In this document: positions 32,553 through 42,799 of the stretch, piece by piece
Numbering within the stretch: the stretch's first letter is position 1
How the letters are laid out: each line of letters opens with the position of its first letter
Origin: Saccharomycopsis fibuligera x Saccharomycopsis cf. fibuligera
Taxonomy: Eukaryota > Ascomycota > Saccharomycetes > Ascoideales > Saccharomycopsidaceae
NCBI GenBank assembly: GCA_001936135.1
Contig: CP012817.1
Span: 992,001-1,056,000 of the forward strand
Length of the DNA stretch: 64,000 nucleotides
Direction: 5' to 3'
Notes under the pieces: generated by a model
Seen by the model: the letters and a program-made list of their open reading frames with translations, nothing else
What the model was told of the DNA's origin: nothing
The model's database searches: none
Program-made: the position numbers and the translations under genes

Positions 32553-33123
32553 TGTTATTTTTATTATTTTTATTATTATTATTATTATCATTGATTGGCA
32601 TTTTTAATTTTCCATATAATTTTGCGAACTTGTTCTCAGTGGACAAGGCCAGAGAGCCTACCGGTAAACAGCACTCCACAAGGAGCCCAAACTGTTCGTC
32701 CAAAGCTACCTTCACCTCATCATTACTATCAAGCTGCGACTGCAATCTACCAGCAATCATGCGGTTGACATTTTCAAGAAAAGTTCTGCTCAATAGGACG
32801 AGCTCCATTGGCACCACGAAGTCTCCTAGAAGTGGTCTGATCTTGCTTTCGACAAACTGGTATACCGCCGTTGTAGGATTATGCGTAGGTTCCTTTCTGT
32901 TGATGTTGAAAATATTATCATTGTTGTTGCTCTTGGTAGAAATATTTTCGCTTCTCGGTTTACTGTGTTTCTTTTTAGTAGTAGTAGCTAGCCTAAGTCG
33001 TAGTAGTTTTCCTATATATTGTGGATTGTCACTAGCAAGAAGCACATTGGCTTTGCCCTGGGCAAAATAGTGCCATTCCGCCGCGTCGGCATCAATGAGA
33101 CTTGCCGTAGAGGGGTGTGCCAT
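31825..33123 (-). CDS. IPK1: Inositol-pentakisphosphate 2-kinase
   Basis: The start is the ATG opening MAHPSTASL; the frame runs upstream without another ATG. The product has 432 residues. Ipk1 phosphorylates the 2-position of inositol pentakisphosphate to make phytate, used in mRNA export and signalling, mainly in the nucleus. Family marks are WHYFAQGKANVLL and GKLLRLR near the N-terminus, the ELKPKW motif followed by the Cys pair YCRNC, and IDLKSGEKWQYW near the C-terminus, replacing the usual DLDLKP. An Asn run followed by 14 Asp residues interrupts the domain just before the ELKPKW motif; the DNA there is a long (ATC)n tract at about 32509-32551. Confidence 0.9.
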
Positions 33124-34061
33124 GAATGTGGATACTTGAGAAATTGAGGTAATGAAAAGCAGAGGAGCAAATGTATTGTTATTGTTAACCGGAGAGAAAG
33201 CCAATGGCTGTCAGGGGGGAAAATAGTCTGGTTGTCTGAGTAATCTGATGCTGTTTGGTGTCTAGACTATGTGGACAAAGAAGATCCGAGTAAAGATCTG
33301 CGATCGGCAACCCTACTGCAAATGAAAGAATTGTTCTTCATTGCAACACAGCACAGCTGGTTAATTGCAGCACACTAAAAAGCCTCACTAGGCACTACAG
33401 TCTCAGAATATTATCTGGGAAATAGATTTGTCCGAGACGCAAAGTCATGTAATTGACTGGCATAGATTGTTGAGTGGATTTGACGGTGGCAGCTTGGTAT
33501 CCAGATGTATTTTCATAATAACCAGCTAACTATATATTCTCATCACGTAAGAAAGGAAGGAAGGAAGAAGAGAAGGTAGAGACAAAGCGAAGCCTCTGGG
33601 ACAAAGTCAACTCAAGTTCCGAGTGGTATAGCTACATTTCTAAACTTTTGCGATTCACACTTTTCTCATGAATGAATTTGGGTTACCTTATTATTGATAC
33701 AAAAAGTCGTGCCAATACAGTACGTATATACAATACTATGCTAAACAATTATTGAGCTGAATGCTTAATAATCTAAAGTCAGCTCAAAAGTAAACCGAGA
33801 GGATTGAGTATCTAACCGAAGAGCTTCGAACCTTGAACATAACCAGCCATCCTTCAATAGTGAAAAGAGATAAAAATTACAGGTACTTGAAGTAAATATC
33901 TTTGGGATGTGTAGTGTATAATTGAAGCCAATTGAAGTGCTTTCAAACATATGAAATAACCAAAAACTTTGAATGATTATAAAAATATTGAAATCGTTTG
34001 TTGCTGATAGTTCGATCAGCCTCACTATAGACTCATATGATTTATTCCTTAAATCAATGAT
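33124..34061. other. Intergenic, IPK1 upstream and HTD2 3' side
   Basis: A 938-bp spacer between two minus-strand genes. A short GGAA repeat lies at about 33550-33570. No gene seen; an 86-codon frame at 33765-34025 shows no recognisable features. Confidence 0.45.
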
Positions 34062-35369
34062 TCAAACCCCTAGCTCGGTGGAGATAACCCCTTCCACACA
34101 AACAACACCATCACTATTTTCGATCCATACATCATATTCCAGTACTTCCCCTTCTTCCTGATTTCTACGTTTCCCACACTTGAGCATCATCTCGTCTCCA
34201 ACAAACAACGGATATTTATTCTTATAACCGAACCTCAGCACCCACTTTTTCTCTTCTTCTCCCACCAGCAAGCTTTCAAACCACTGAAGAAGCAAGGTCA
34301 CCGTCAATGGCCCCTGAACTAGGGTTCCTGGATATTGTTCCACCATCTTAGCGTACTGTGGATCATAATGAATACGGTGAGCATTAAACGTCAATGCAGA
34401 ATAACGGAATGCTAACAACTGGCTGACTTTGACACTGAGATTATGGTCCCATTTGCCGTACTTTGGATTCTCTTGAGCTAAAGTAGCTGATTGTTGAAGT
34501 TTGGCAAGAGAAAAAGGTTCATTTGTATAGAGTAATGTTCGTGATTCGTGGATACTGAGGTCGGTTCCGTTGAAAACTTTGCGATCAATAGAGACGAAGA
34601 TGTTATCATTGGTGGTGACACTGTGAAAGAAGGTTGCGTTGCTGCTATCATCGGAATTATCGCTATCAGAATGTTTATTCTTGTTCGTCATGTTTTCAGT
34701 TCTAGTGATGGTCCTCACTTTGTCAACTCTTTCAATACAACTAGCAGGCTCGCTAAGCCGTAGTTTGTTATCGTTATTGAATAGCAATCTCCCACCAACC
34801 CAGAGTCTTCTATCAAACAACTCGCTTCCCTTTTTTGACTTGCCAATGTCGTTTACGTTCCCATTACCGCCTGGGCCTGCTGTCGTTGGTGCCTGATGAT
34901 TGTCGTAGCCATCGGTACCAAGAAGCAGCTCGTCGTTCATAGGATTGAAGTAAATGAAGTGATACCCCAATGGAACATTCTGACCGGGCGAAAGCATACC
35001 GTTGTCGTCAGTACCACTTCTAGCGTTTAGCTGACGCGAATTATCTGCTGTTGTATCGCTATTATAGTTGGAGAGTCTATTAGCATTGAAAATGTTACCT
35101 GGAGCTAACGAGGCCAAAGTGGTGTTGAGATAGTTTGCCTGAGTTGTTGACACGTCATCTTCAAGAATCCACTGACGTTTCTTAATATTTCGCTGGAACT
35201 TGGAAATGAGATTAGCTGATGAATAGTGATGATCTCTACGCTGTTGTGCCTTGGTGATTGTCAGTGCTGTTGTTGCCCTTACTCTTACTGATATGCTGCG
35301 GTGGGCAGCTTGAAGCTGTGCTTGATGTAGAAGTGCAAGCCACGGGGAGAGTTGGCGTCTGTATGCCAT
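34062..35369 (-). CDS. HTD2: Mitochondrial 3-hydroxyacyl-thioester dehydratase
   Basis: The protein has 435 residues. Htd2 removes water from 3-hydroxyacyl-ACP in mitochondrial type II fatty-acid synthesis, which supplies the lipoic-acid precursor. The N-terminus is rich in Arg, Ser, Ala and Gln without acidic residues (first 40 residues), as for a matrix presequence. The signature hydratase-2 segment near residue 330 reads RYSALTFNAHRIHYDPQYA, followed by YPGTLVQGPLT. An Asn/Ser/Asp-rich insertion occupies roughly 225-260. It is longer than the budding-yeast protein (about 280 residues) through low-complexity insertions. It is divergent from HER2, another mitochondrial gene. Confidence 0.9.
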   Translation of the reverse strand: MAYRRQLSPWLALLHQAQLQAAHRSISVRVRATTALTITKAQQRRDHHYSSANLISKFQRNIKKRQWILEDDVSTTQANYLNTTLASLAPGNIFNANRLSNYNSDTTADNSRQLNARSGTDDNGMLSPGQNVPLGYHFIYFNPMNDELLLGTDGYDNHQAPTTAGPGGNGNVNDIGKSKKGSELFDRRLWVGGRLLFNNDNKLRLSEPASCIERVDKVRTITRTENMTNKNKHSDSDNSDDSSNATFFHSVTTNDNIFVSIDRKVFNGTDLSIHESRTLLYTNEPFSLAKLQQSATLAQENPKYGKWDHNLSVKVSQLLAFRYSALTFNAHRIHYDPQYAKMVEQYPGTLVQGPLTVTLLLQWFESLLVGEEEKKWVLRFGYKNKYPLFVGDEMMLKCGKRRNQEEGEVLEYDVWIENSDGVVCVEGVISTELGV

Positions 35370-35670
35370 TGTTTATAGCAGCAGCAGCAGCAGCAGCGTC
35401 TATGAGACGTTATTGAGATATTAGATACTGATGGTCGTCGAATAACAGCAACCAGTGATAGTATGATAGTAGCAGTATAGTAGTAGCATTACTAGATCAG
35501 CAGCTGCCCGCTATTTCGCTCTGCGATTACATAATCGTAGTGAAAAACAGCGACAAAAAAAATTGAAACACAACTGATAAACCATCATATCTAACACCAG
35601 AGCCACGCTTGAGTCCACCACTGGGACTGACTCAGTTGTTTGCCACTCCAACACTACCGCACTATCAGCT
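35370..35670. promoter_or_regulatory. Shared divergent promoter HTD2 / HER2
   Basis: Only 301 bp separate the two start codons. A CAG/GCA trinucleotide run lies at 35379-35397, just upstream of HTD2 in its likely leader. Both products act in mitochondria, so co-regulation is plausible. Confidence 0.5.
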
Positions 35671-37248
35671 ATGCCCGCAGCAAATCCCTTTGCAAAGCTT
35701 GGCCGTCTTGCGGCAGCTAACAAAAAATACAACATCTTCACCTCTCTAAGGCCTCTTGACGACATCAAAAGTAAGCTAACTGATAACAAAACCAACAAAG
35801 ATAAGCATCAACAGCAACCATTGCAAAATTACCTTTGCGCCATCAAAGACAATATAGTCACCACTGCAGAGCCCACGACATGCGCATCTCGAATCCTTAG
35901 GAACTACTACTCTCCATTCAACAGTACCGTCGTTGAGCTTCTCGAAAATCAAGGTGCCGTGGTAGTGGGAAAGACCAATTTGGACGAGTTTGGCATGGGT
36001 GATGCTAATGCTAATTCTCACTTCGGCCAAACTTTCAACCCATTGCATGATAAGCAGAAGCATTTGCTCGAGGAAGAATTGAAACAAAAACACCAATACG
36101 TGCCCGGTGGTAGTTCCGGTGGTTCTGCCGCTGCAGTTAGTGCTGGTGTATGCGATTTTGCTCTTGGAACAGACACTGGTGGCTCAACGAGACTACCGGC
36201 AGCATTTTGCGGGATTGTTGGATTCAAGCCAAGTTATGGGCGTATTAGCCGCTGGGGCGTTGTACCTTATGCCCAATCTTTGGACACAGTGGGTATTCTC
36301 GCTAATGACGTGGATGTGGTGAAGAAAGTGTTCAATGTGTTGGATAAATATGACGCTAAGGATCCAACTAGTTTGTCAGATGAACTAAGAACCAAATTTG
36401 ATCTTATTGATGAGAAAGAAGGCCTAAGTGACCATTTAGCCAACCTGCATGGAAAAATCAATGTCGGCGTTTCCAAAGAATACCTTGCCGAGTCAATGAG
36501 TGAAAACACAACCACTGCCATCAAACAAATAACTAAAGCCCTCTTCAATGCTAAGTTTTCATTCAAGCCGTTTGATTTGCCATTGCTTCCATACTCATTA
36601 CCAACTTATTTCACCATAGCTTACTCTGAAGCGGCTTCCAACCTTGCACGTTACGATGGAGTTAGATACGGCTATTCAGCAGCCGAAGATCCAAATGACA
36701 ATTCTGAAGACTACAAGCAATACATTAGCAATACTCGCTCTGTTGGTTTTGGTGCAGAAGTAAAAAGAAGGATTCTTGTTGGCAACTACAATTTGAGCTC
36801 ACAAAAATTCCGCAACAATTTCCTCAAAGCAGAGGCAATACGTAAAGAGTTGACCGGCGAGTTTAACGCTATTTTTAAATTGCCTAACATCCTTTTAAAA
36901 CATACTGCCGAAACAGCGGTTGAAGATGAAGAATTTGGAGCAATCAATAATGACGGCATTGACTTCATTCTTGCCCCAGTGTCAACATCACAAGCCCCTA
37001 GTTTGCTAAGTTACACCGCTAAAGTGGACGAAAATCCAGTGAACTCGTACATCAATGACGCATTACTTGTGCCTTCGTCATTGGCTGGATTGCCATCTAT
37101 TGCGGTGCCTTGGAATATCGCTGGTGGTGATGGTAATGTTGAAAATGCTAACAATGATAAAATTGTTGGGGTGCAAGTAATTGGTCAGTATGGTGATGAT
37201 AAAAGAGTGCTTGAGTTTGCTAAAAAGTTGGTTTCGCTTAATGTTTAG
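35671..37248 (+). CDS. HER2: Mitochondrial glutamyl-tRNA(Gln) amidotransferase subunit A
   Basis: The protein has 525 residues. It is the amidase-signature subunit of GatFAB, which converts Glu-tRNA(Gln) to Gln-tRNA(Gln) in the mitochondrial matrix using glutamine. The Ser-cisSer-Lys triad is visible: Lys at about 58 in CAIKDNI, the cis-Ser in PGGSSGGSAAAV (about 147) and the nucleophile in TDTGGSTRLPAAF (about 172). The segment IVGFKPSYGRISRWG follows, as in GatA proteins. PSSLAGLPSIAVPW marks the end of the domain. An insertion with KHLLEEELKQKHQYV precedes the Gly-Ser motif, typical of yeast forms. Confidence 0.93.
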   Translation: MPAANPFAKLGRLAAANKKYNIFTSLRPLDDIKSKLTDNKTNKDKHQQQPLQNYLCAIKDNIVTTAEPTTCASRILRNYYSPFNSTVVELLENQGAVVVGKTNLDEFGMGDANANSHFGQTFNPLHDKQKHLLEEELKQKHQYVPGGSSGGSAAAVSAGVCDFALGTDTGGSTRLPAAFCGIVGFKPSYGRISRWGVVPYAQSLDTVGILANDVDVVKKVFNVLDKYDAKDPTSLSDELRTKFDLIDEKEGLSDHLANLHGKINVGVSKEYLAESMSENTTTAIKQITKALFNAKFSFKPFDLPLLPYSLPTYFTIAYSEAASNLARYDGVRYGYSAAEDPNDNSEDYKQYISNTRSVGFGAEVKRRILVGNYNLSSQKFRNNFLKAEAIRKELTGEFNAIFKLPNILLKHTAETAVEDEEFGAINNDGIDFILAPVSTSQAPSLLSYTAKVDENPVNSYINDALLVPSSLAGLPSIAVPWNIAGGDGNVENANNDKIVGVQVIGQYGDDKRVLEFAKKLVSLNV

Positions 37249-37684
37249 AACATTCAAAAGAAACAGAAATCTTGCCTATGTAAATGATCAACCGTGCACA
37301 TAATATCACACTGGGACCCTGCACTAGTATATTAGCGAAACTGCATGACATCTGGCATACTCACATTGTATAAATCCCTCTTTTTGTATAGTGATATCAA
37401 AGGTAATTCTTGTTCATAGGGTCAGTCCAGTACGTAAATGAAGATGAATAAAAAGCGCATGTTGACGCGCCTGCGTATCTGTCTCATTGCAGCGGGTAAC
37501 CGCTTCTGATGCGCGCATTGACCGTTGATTGCAACAGAAAAGAAAATAAAATCTAACATCAGCTTAAAACAAAGTAAGCGAGGTATATAAATAGAGACAG
37601 AGACAGAGCCAGAGATAGAGATAGAGTATCAGTGTTACAGAGACCAGCATAGCCCGCAATACTGCTCCTTACCCATTGGCGACC
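37249..37684 (+). promoter_or_regulatory. CFT1 upstream region with Reb1-type site
   Basis: A 436-bp spacer after HER2. CGGGTAAC at 37493-37500 is the reverse of the Reb1 core TTACCCG, about 190 bp before the CFT1 ATG. A purine-rich repeat of AGAGAC and AGATAG units lies at about 37593-37628. Confidence 0.45.
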
Positions 37685-40600
37685 ATGGACCTCTTTAATC
37701 AGATCATCGAGCCTACAAGGGTTTTGTACTCCGTTACCTGCAACTTCACTGCCCCCGGTGCCCACAATCTTGTGGTCTCCAAGGGCACTCTTCTCCAGAT
37801 CTTTTCCGTGGCTCAACACCAACAACAGCATGAGAGCTCCACCGACAACAAATTATCGCTAGTCGCACAATACAAACTCCATGGCCTTATCACTGATATC
37901 AAACCAATTCGGACTATGGAGTCGTCCAAGTTGGACTATTTGCTCGTGGCTACCAAGTTCGCTAAGCTTAGTATTATCAAATGGAATTTCACCACACATA
38001 ATATCGAGACCGTGTCGTTGCATTATTATGAGAATTTCTTTGAAAACAATTCGCCAGTAAAAAGCTTATCAGATGCAAATTTAATCACTGATCCTAACAA
38101 TGATTGCGCTTGCATGGTTTTTAATGACATGCTTGCATTTTTGCCCTTCAGAAAAGATTCAGATGAGGACGTATCAACAAAGAGAGCGAAAAACGACAGC
38201 GATGAGGATATGCGTGATGACGATATTGATGAAGAAGCAGAAGAAGAAGACGACGATGATGATGGTGAGGAAGATATGGATGACGACCGTTCAGTGATAT
38301 ACAAACCTACATTCATTGTCCCGGCCAATAAGCTCGATACCTCTATAGCCAATATCATCGATTGCAAGTTCTTGTATAATTACCGTGAGCCCACTTTGGC
38401 CATTCTTTATGCTCCAACCCATACTTGGGCAGGTAACTTGAAAAAACGCAAAGACGTAGTACAATTTGTTGTGCTATCGTTGGACTTAAATAAAAAGACA
38501 TCTACGACAATTATATCTCTTTCTGGTCTACCATACGATTTATACAAAATCAAACCTTTAAAGACACCATTAAATGGATGTTTGCTCATTGGATGCAATG
38601 AACTTCTTCATGTTGATTCCTCCGGAAGTTCCCAAGGACTAATTACCAATAAGTACACAGAAAGCATTACCGGTTACAGAAATTTCATCAAGAATGAAAG
38701 CAATTTGGATTTGGATTTGGAAGGGTGCATCATCAAAGAATTTCCGCATATGCCCAAACGTTTATTTTTGATTAGCAAGGATGGGCTATTTTATTGGATA
38801 GATTTCAGAGTGGAAGGTCGGTTGATCCGAAGTTTTCAGGTGGTTCAGATTCCTGAAAATGCATATGATGGTATCCAGTTACTGCATCCTAGCTCTTTGA
38901 GCACCATAAATGATGACTTAATTTTTGTTGGTTGTGCTGATGGTGATTCATTATTGCTTGAGTGGAAAGACGACACAAAAAAAAAATATCACCAGAAAGC
39001 TAATGACAATCGGTCTGAGAAACAATTGCAGAAAACGAAAAAGAATAAGGAAAGTAATAACGAAGACAAGGATGAAGAAGATGAAGATGAAGATGATATT
39101 GATTACAGTGATGAAGAAGATGAAGACAAAGAAGAGACTAAAGATGACGATTATGACATTGATGACGATTATGACATTGATGGGGAGGCAGACCCCAAAA
39201 CTAAATTCAACGGAGATTCAAATGGCAGTGGCAATGGCTCAAAAGAAGCAAATAACAAAGATAAATCAAGTGATAGCAAATTTTTGATTGCTGATCGTTT
39301 AGTGAACTGCGGCCCTATAACTAATGTAACTCTTGCGCCACTATCCACTGAAAAATTTAGCAGTGGATTGACTAATCCAAATTTAAATGAAATTTCAGTA
39401 GTGGCCTCCTCAGGTAATGGCAAGCTGGGTGCTGTCTCCGCATTCAGTCCCACCATTAGACCGTCCGTCAAATCAACATTAAAATTCACAGATGTAAATC
39501 GTATATGGACTCTAACCAACAAGTCTGTATTTGTTACCGCCAAAGGAGTGAGGTTGGAGAAAAATTTCAACTATTTAATTACCACAAACGTTTCAGAATC
39601 AAAGTCTGATTGTTTCTCTATCACTGAAAATTTTCGTAACGTGTCGTTAAAGACTGGCTTCATGAATAACGAGCTTATATTGACAATTGGCTTCATCAAT
39701 AATAAGAAAAATATTGTTCAAGTGACCAAGAACAATGTCCATTTGTATGATTTGAATTTTAAGCTACTAAAGACCATCACCATCAAAGAAATACAAAATG
39801 ATTTACAGCCAATCAAGGCAAAAGAAATTGATATTAATGGAGAAGTTGAAGATGTTACTGAGGATTATGAAGAGTTGGTGTACGGCTTTATCTACCAAGA
39901 CTATGTCTTAGTCACCACATCTCAAGGTGGGGTCAAGATTTTGGAGTTCAATACCGCTAGCCAACCTACTAAGCGTGGTGAAAAAAGAAGTAGTAGTGTT
40001 AACAACGATAATAGTGCTACGCAATATTTCACAAATATCAAAATCCCGTCAATATTGTCTGATGTACTCATCATTACCGGTACAGTGACAAATTCGCGTC
40101 TTTTCAGTTCTATAAACAATGTGAAAAGCATTGTTAATAACTTACCACAAATTGGCAAGAAAAGGTCTGTTAATGGTAACAGTGGTAGTACAGCCAAAGA
40201 TTCAGATAAACTTTTACCTCAAACTTTGGAAGATCAACAACGAGACATTATGTTTTTGCTCGCTACTGGTGATAATAGAGTCGTCGCATTCCAGAAAAAT
40301 CATGGTGAAAAAGTGTTTCAGTTTGACAATATCGAAAAGCTTACAGAGACTTTAACGCTAAATTTTTTCAAGCCTACTGATGCTTATCCTGATCCATTCA
40401 TTAAACAAATCATGCTTGTTGAGCTTGGTGATAAGTATGTTCAAAAGGAATATTTGACAGTACTTACCATTGGTGGTGAAACTTACTTTTATGAACTTTT
40501 CTATGATCGTATTAACAATATTTGCAAATTCAAAAAACAGGAAAATACATTGGTGACCGGTGCACCAGACAATGCATTCCCATGGGGTACAAAAGTTGAA

Positions 40601-42328
40601 AGAAGACTCATTCACATTGATGACTTCAGTAATGGGTTGAAATGTTTGTTTATCACAGGCATTATACCATATTTTGTCATTAAGCAAAGTTGTTCATATC
40701 CAAGAGTATACAAGTTTACCAAATTTCCCGCTATCTCATTTGCTTCATTCAAATCGGATCTTTCGAATGATGGCAACAGTGGAAACAAAAGGGGCCCTCA
40801 AGCAAATAACAAGTTGACTAGTTTTTTCAATTTTAGCGATGAAGGGTCAAATTTCATATTTGTGGATAATTTGAAAAACGCACGAATTTGCTCAATCCCT
40901 TACAGCGATAGTGGCAGTAATAATGCCACATCTGTTTTTACTGATTATACCAATCAATTACCAATCACCAAGATTCCAATTGGTGAATCTGTCAAGAGCA
41001 TAGCGTATCATCAAACATCCAACATGTTTATTGTTTCATCATTTAAGGACATTGAGTATAACTGTGTTGATGAGGATGGTATAAAGATTGCTGGCTGGGA
41101 GGATAAACCACATGCAAGATCTTTCAAAGGGTCATTGAAGCTATTGTCACCAAAGAACTGGAAAATTATTGATGAGATTGAATTTGAAGATAACGAAGTG
41201 ATACTCACAGTGAAATCAATGTTTTTGAATACTTCCTCTGGAAATGAGAATAACAATAACAATTTCATGAATGGTCCTAATGGTGTTTATGGCAACCAGC
41301 AACAGCCATCCAATAAACGACAAAAGGAAATTGTGCTTGCTGGGTCTGGGAAGTTCAGAATGGAAGATTTGACATCCAATGGTTCATTCCACTTATACGA
41401 CGTTATTGGGATTATTCCAGAAATCGATAAACCTGAATACAATCATAAGTTCAAAGAAATTTTCCAAGAAGCCACTAAAGGTGCAGTTACTGCCTTGACT
41501 GAAGTTAGTGGCAGATTCCTTATATCACAGGGGCAAAAAGTCATTGTTAGAGATCTACAAGAAGATAACACAGTGGTACCGGTGGCATTCCTCGATACTT
41601 CAATCTACGTCTCCGAGGCCAAGTCGTTTGGCAATTTGTTGATTTTGGGTGATTTGATGAAAAGTATTTGGCTAGTTGGTTTTGATGCCGAACCTTACCG
41701 TATGATTATGATTTCAAAGGATGTTATTCCCGTGGATGTGAATGCGGCAGATTTCATCAGTTATGGGGGTGACATGTACTTTTTAATTGGTGATGATTCA
41801 GATAATTTACATTTGTTGCAATATAACCCTGAAGATCCAGCTTCGCTTTCAGGACAAAGGCTTGTCAGAAAGACTACATTTGACTTAAATACCACCACCA
41901 CCTGTATGCGTTCGTTCCCCAAACGAGGTAATGGCAGTTCCAGCAGCAACGGTGGCAGCAATGGCGGCCATAGCGAATTCCAAGTTCTTGGGGGTAACAT
42001 TGATGGGTCATTATACATTGTTTCTCCAATTTCTGAAGACTCGTATCGTCGGATGTATGTTCTTCAACAACAGTTAATTGATAAAGAATTACACCATTTG
42101 GGTTTAAACCCTCGAATGAATCGGATATCAGAAAAATACGAATACATAAACAGCAACTTCACCAGTAATTCAACACAGCAGGCAAAAGCGATAATTGATT
42201 TTGAAGTGTTGAGAGAGTTCACCAAGTTGAGTGATGACCGGAAAAAACAATTGGCTTTGAAAGTTGGTAGGTATGCGTATACTGAAATTTGGAAAGATTT
42301 AGTGGAAAATAACTTGAACATTCTCTGA
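37685..42328 (+). CDS. CFT1: Cleavage and polyadenylation factor subunit Cft1
   Basis: The start is the ATG in ACCATGGAC; the codons before it contain no ATG. The product has 1547 residues, compared with 1357 in baker's yeast. Cft1 is the three-beta-propeller scaffold (CPSF160-type) of the nuclear polyadenylation complex. The N-terminal propeller matches yeast Cft1 closely (YKLHGLITDIKPI, NIETVSLHYYENFF, NDMLAFLPF). The C-terminal end is also conserved (LLILGDLMKSIWLVGF; ALKVGRYAYTEIWKDLVEN). The extra length comes from two Asp/Glu-rich insertions, about residues 165-200 and 455-510, plus Asn/Gly/Ser runs later. No frameshift was seen. Confidence 0.95.
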   Translation: MDLFNQIIEPTRVLYSVTCNFTAPGAHNLVVSKGTLLQIFSVAQHQQQHESSTDNKLSLVAQYKLHGLITDIKPIRTMESSKLDYLLVATKFAKLSIIKWNFTTHNIETVSLHYYENFFENNSPVKSLSDANLITDPNNDCACMVFNDMLAFLPFRKDSDEDVSTKRAKNDSDEDMRDDDIDEEAEEEDDDDDGEEDMDDDRSVIYKPTFIVPANKLDTSIANIIDCKFLYNYREPTLAILYAPTHTWAGNLKKRKDVVQFVVLSLDLNKKTSTTIISLSGLPYDLYKIKPLKTPLNGCLLIGCNELLHVDSSGSSQGLITNKYTESITGYRNFIKNESNLDLDLEGCIIKEFPHMPKRLFLISKDGLFYWIDFRVEGRLIRSFQVVQIPENAYDGIQLLHPSSLSTINDDLIFVGCADGDSLLLEWKDDTKKKYHQKANDNRSEKQLQKTKKNKESNNEDKDEEDEDEDDIDYSDEEDEDKEETKDDDYDIDDDYDIDGEADPKTKFNGDSNGSGNGSKEANNKDKSSDSKFLIADRLVNCGPITNVTLAPLSTEKFSSGLTNPNLNEISVVASSGNGKLGAVSAFSPTIRPSVKSTLKFTDVNRIWTLTNKSVFVTAKGVRLEKNFNYLITTNVSESKSDCFSITENFRNVSLKTGFMNNELILTIGFINNKKNIVQVTKNNVHLYDLNFKLLKTITIKEIQNDLQPIKAKEIDINGEVEDVTEDYEELVYGFIYQDYVLVTTSQGGVKILEFNTASQPTKRGEKRSSSVNNDNSATQYFTNIKIPSILSDVLIITGTVTNSRLFSSINNVKSIVNNLPQIGKKRSVNGNSGSTAKDSDKLLPQTLEDQQRDIMFLLATGDNRVVAFQKNHGEKVFQFDNIEKLTETLTLNFFKPTDAYPDPFIKQIMLVELGDKYVQKEYLTVLTIGGETYFYELFYDRINNICKFKKQENTLVTGAPDNAFPWGTKVERRLIHIDDFSNGLKCLFITGIIPYFVIKQSCSYPRVYKFTKFPAISFASFKSDLSNDGNSGNKRGPQANNKLTSFFNFSDEGSNFIFVDNLKNARICSIPYSDSGSNNATSVFTDYTNQLPITKIPIGESVKSIAYHQTSNMFIVSSFKDIEYNCVDEDGIKIAGWEDKPHARSFKGSLKLLSPKNWKIIDEIEFEDNEVILTVKSMFLNTSSGNENNNNNFMNGPNGVYGNQQQPSNKRQKEIVLAGSGKFRMEDLTSNGSFHLYDVIGIIPEIDKPEYNHKFKEIFQEATKGAVTALTEVSGRFLISQGQKVIVRDLQEDNTVVPVAFLDTSIYVSEAKSFGNLLILGDLMKSIWLVGFDAEPYRMIMISKDVIPVDVNAADFISYGGDMYFLIGDDSDNLHLLQYNPEDPASLSGQRLVRKTTFDLNTTTTCMRSFPKRGNGSSSSNGGSNGGHSEFQVLGGNIDGSLYIVSPISEDSYRRMYVLQQQLIDKELHHLGLNPRMNRISEKYEYINSNFTSNSTQQAKAIIDFEVLREFTKLSDDRKKQLALKVGRYAYTEIWKDLVENNLNIL

Positions 42329-42799
42329 GTTTATTAATTATTAAAATTTTCGGTTATTTCGCTCTTTGCTTGTCTTGTTTTTTCCTTTTAATGTTTTTTT
42401 GTTTTTCTGTTTTATTTTTATTTTTATTTTTTTTTGTAAAAAGAGTTGTTCTGGCACTTTTGTACTAAGATAAAGTTTTACATAATTAGACATTTTTATC
42501 ATATTTTTAATTTATTTTCTGCATTTTTTTAGGCTTGTAAGTCTTCTGACGTACTTCAACATACAAATCTAAATTCTGATTCTCACTTACACAATCAAAC
42601 TTCCTCATCTGAGTGCATACCGGAAAGTAAGACCGTACATCACTTATTCAAGAGCATGTTTACGTCACAACCATAGAACATTACGATAACACACACTACA
42701 AACAAATGAAAAGACATTAGAAAATTTAATCAATTTGAACTAATTCAGATAAAAGGATAAAGATACACATAAATTTATAACGATTTATTTTTAACAAGC
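42329..42799. other. Convergent spacer CFT1 / RPP1
   Basis: This 471-bp 3' region contains T-rich runs near 42405-42436 suited to transcript ends. No gene seen. Confidence 0.45.
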
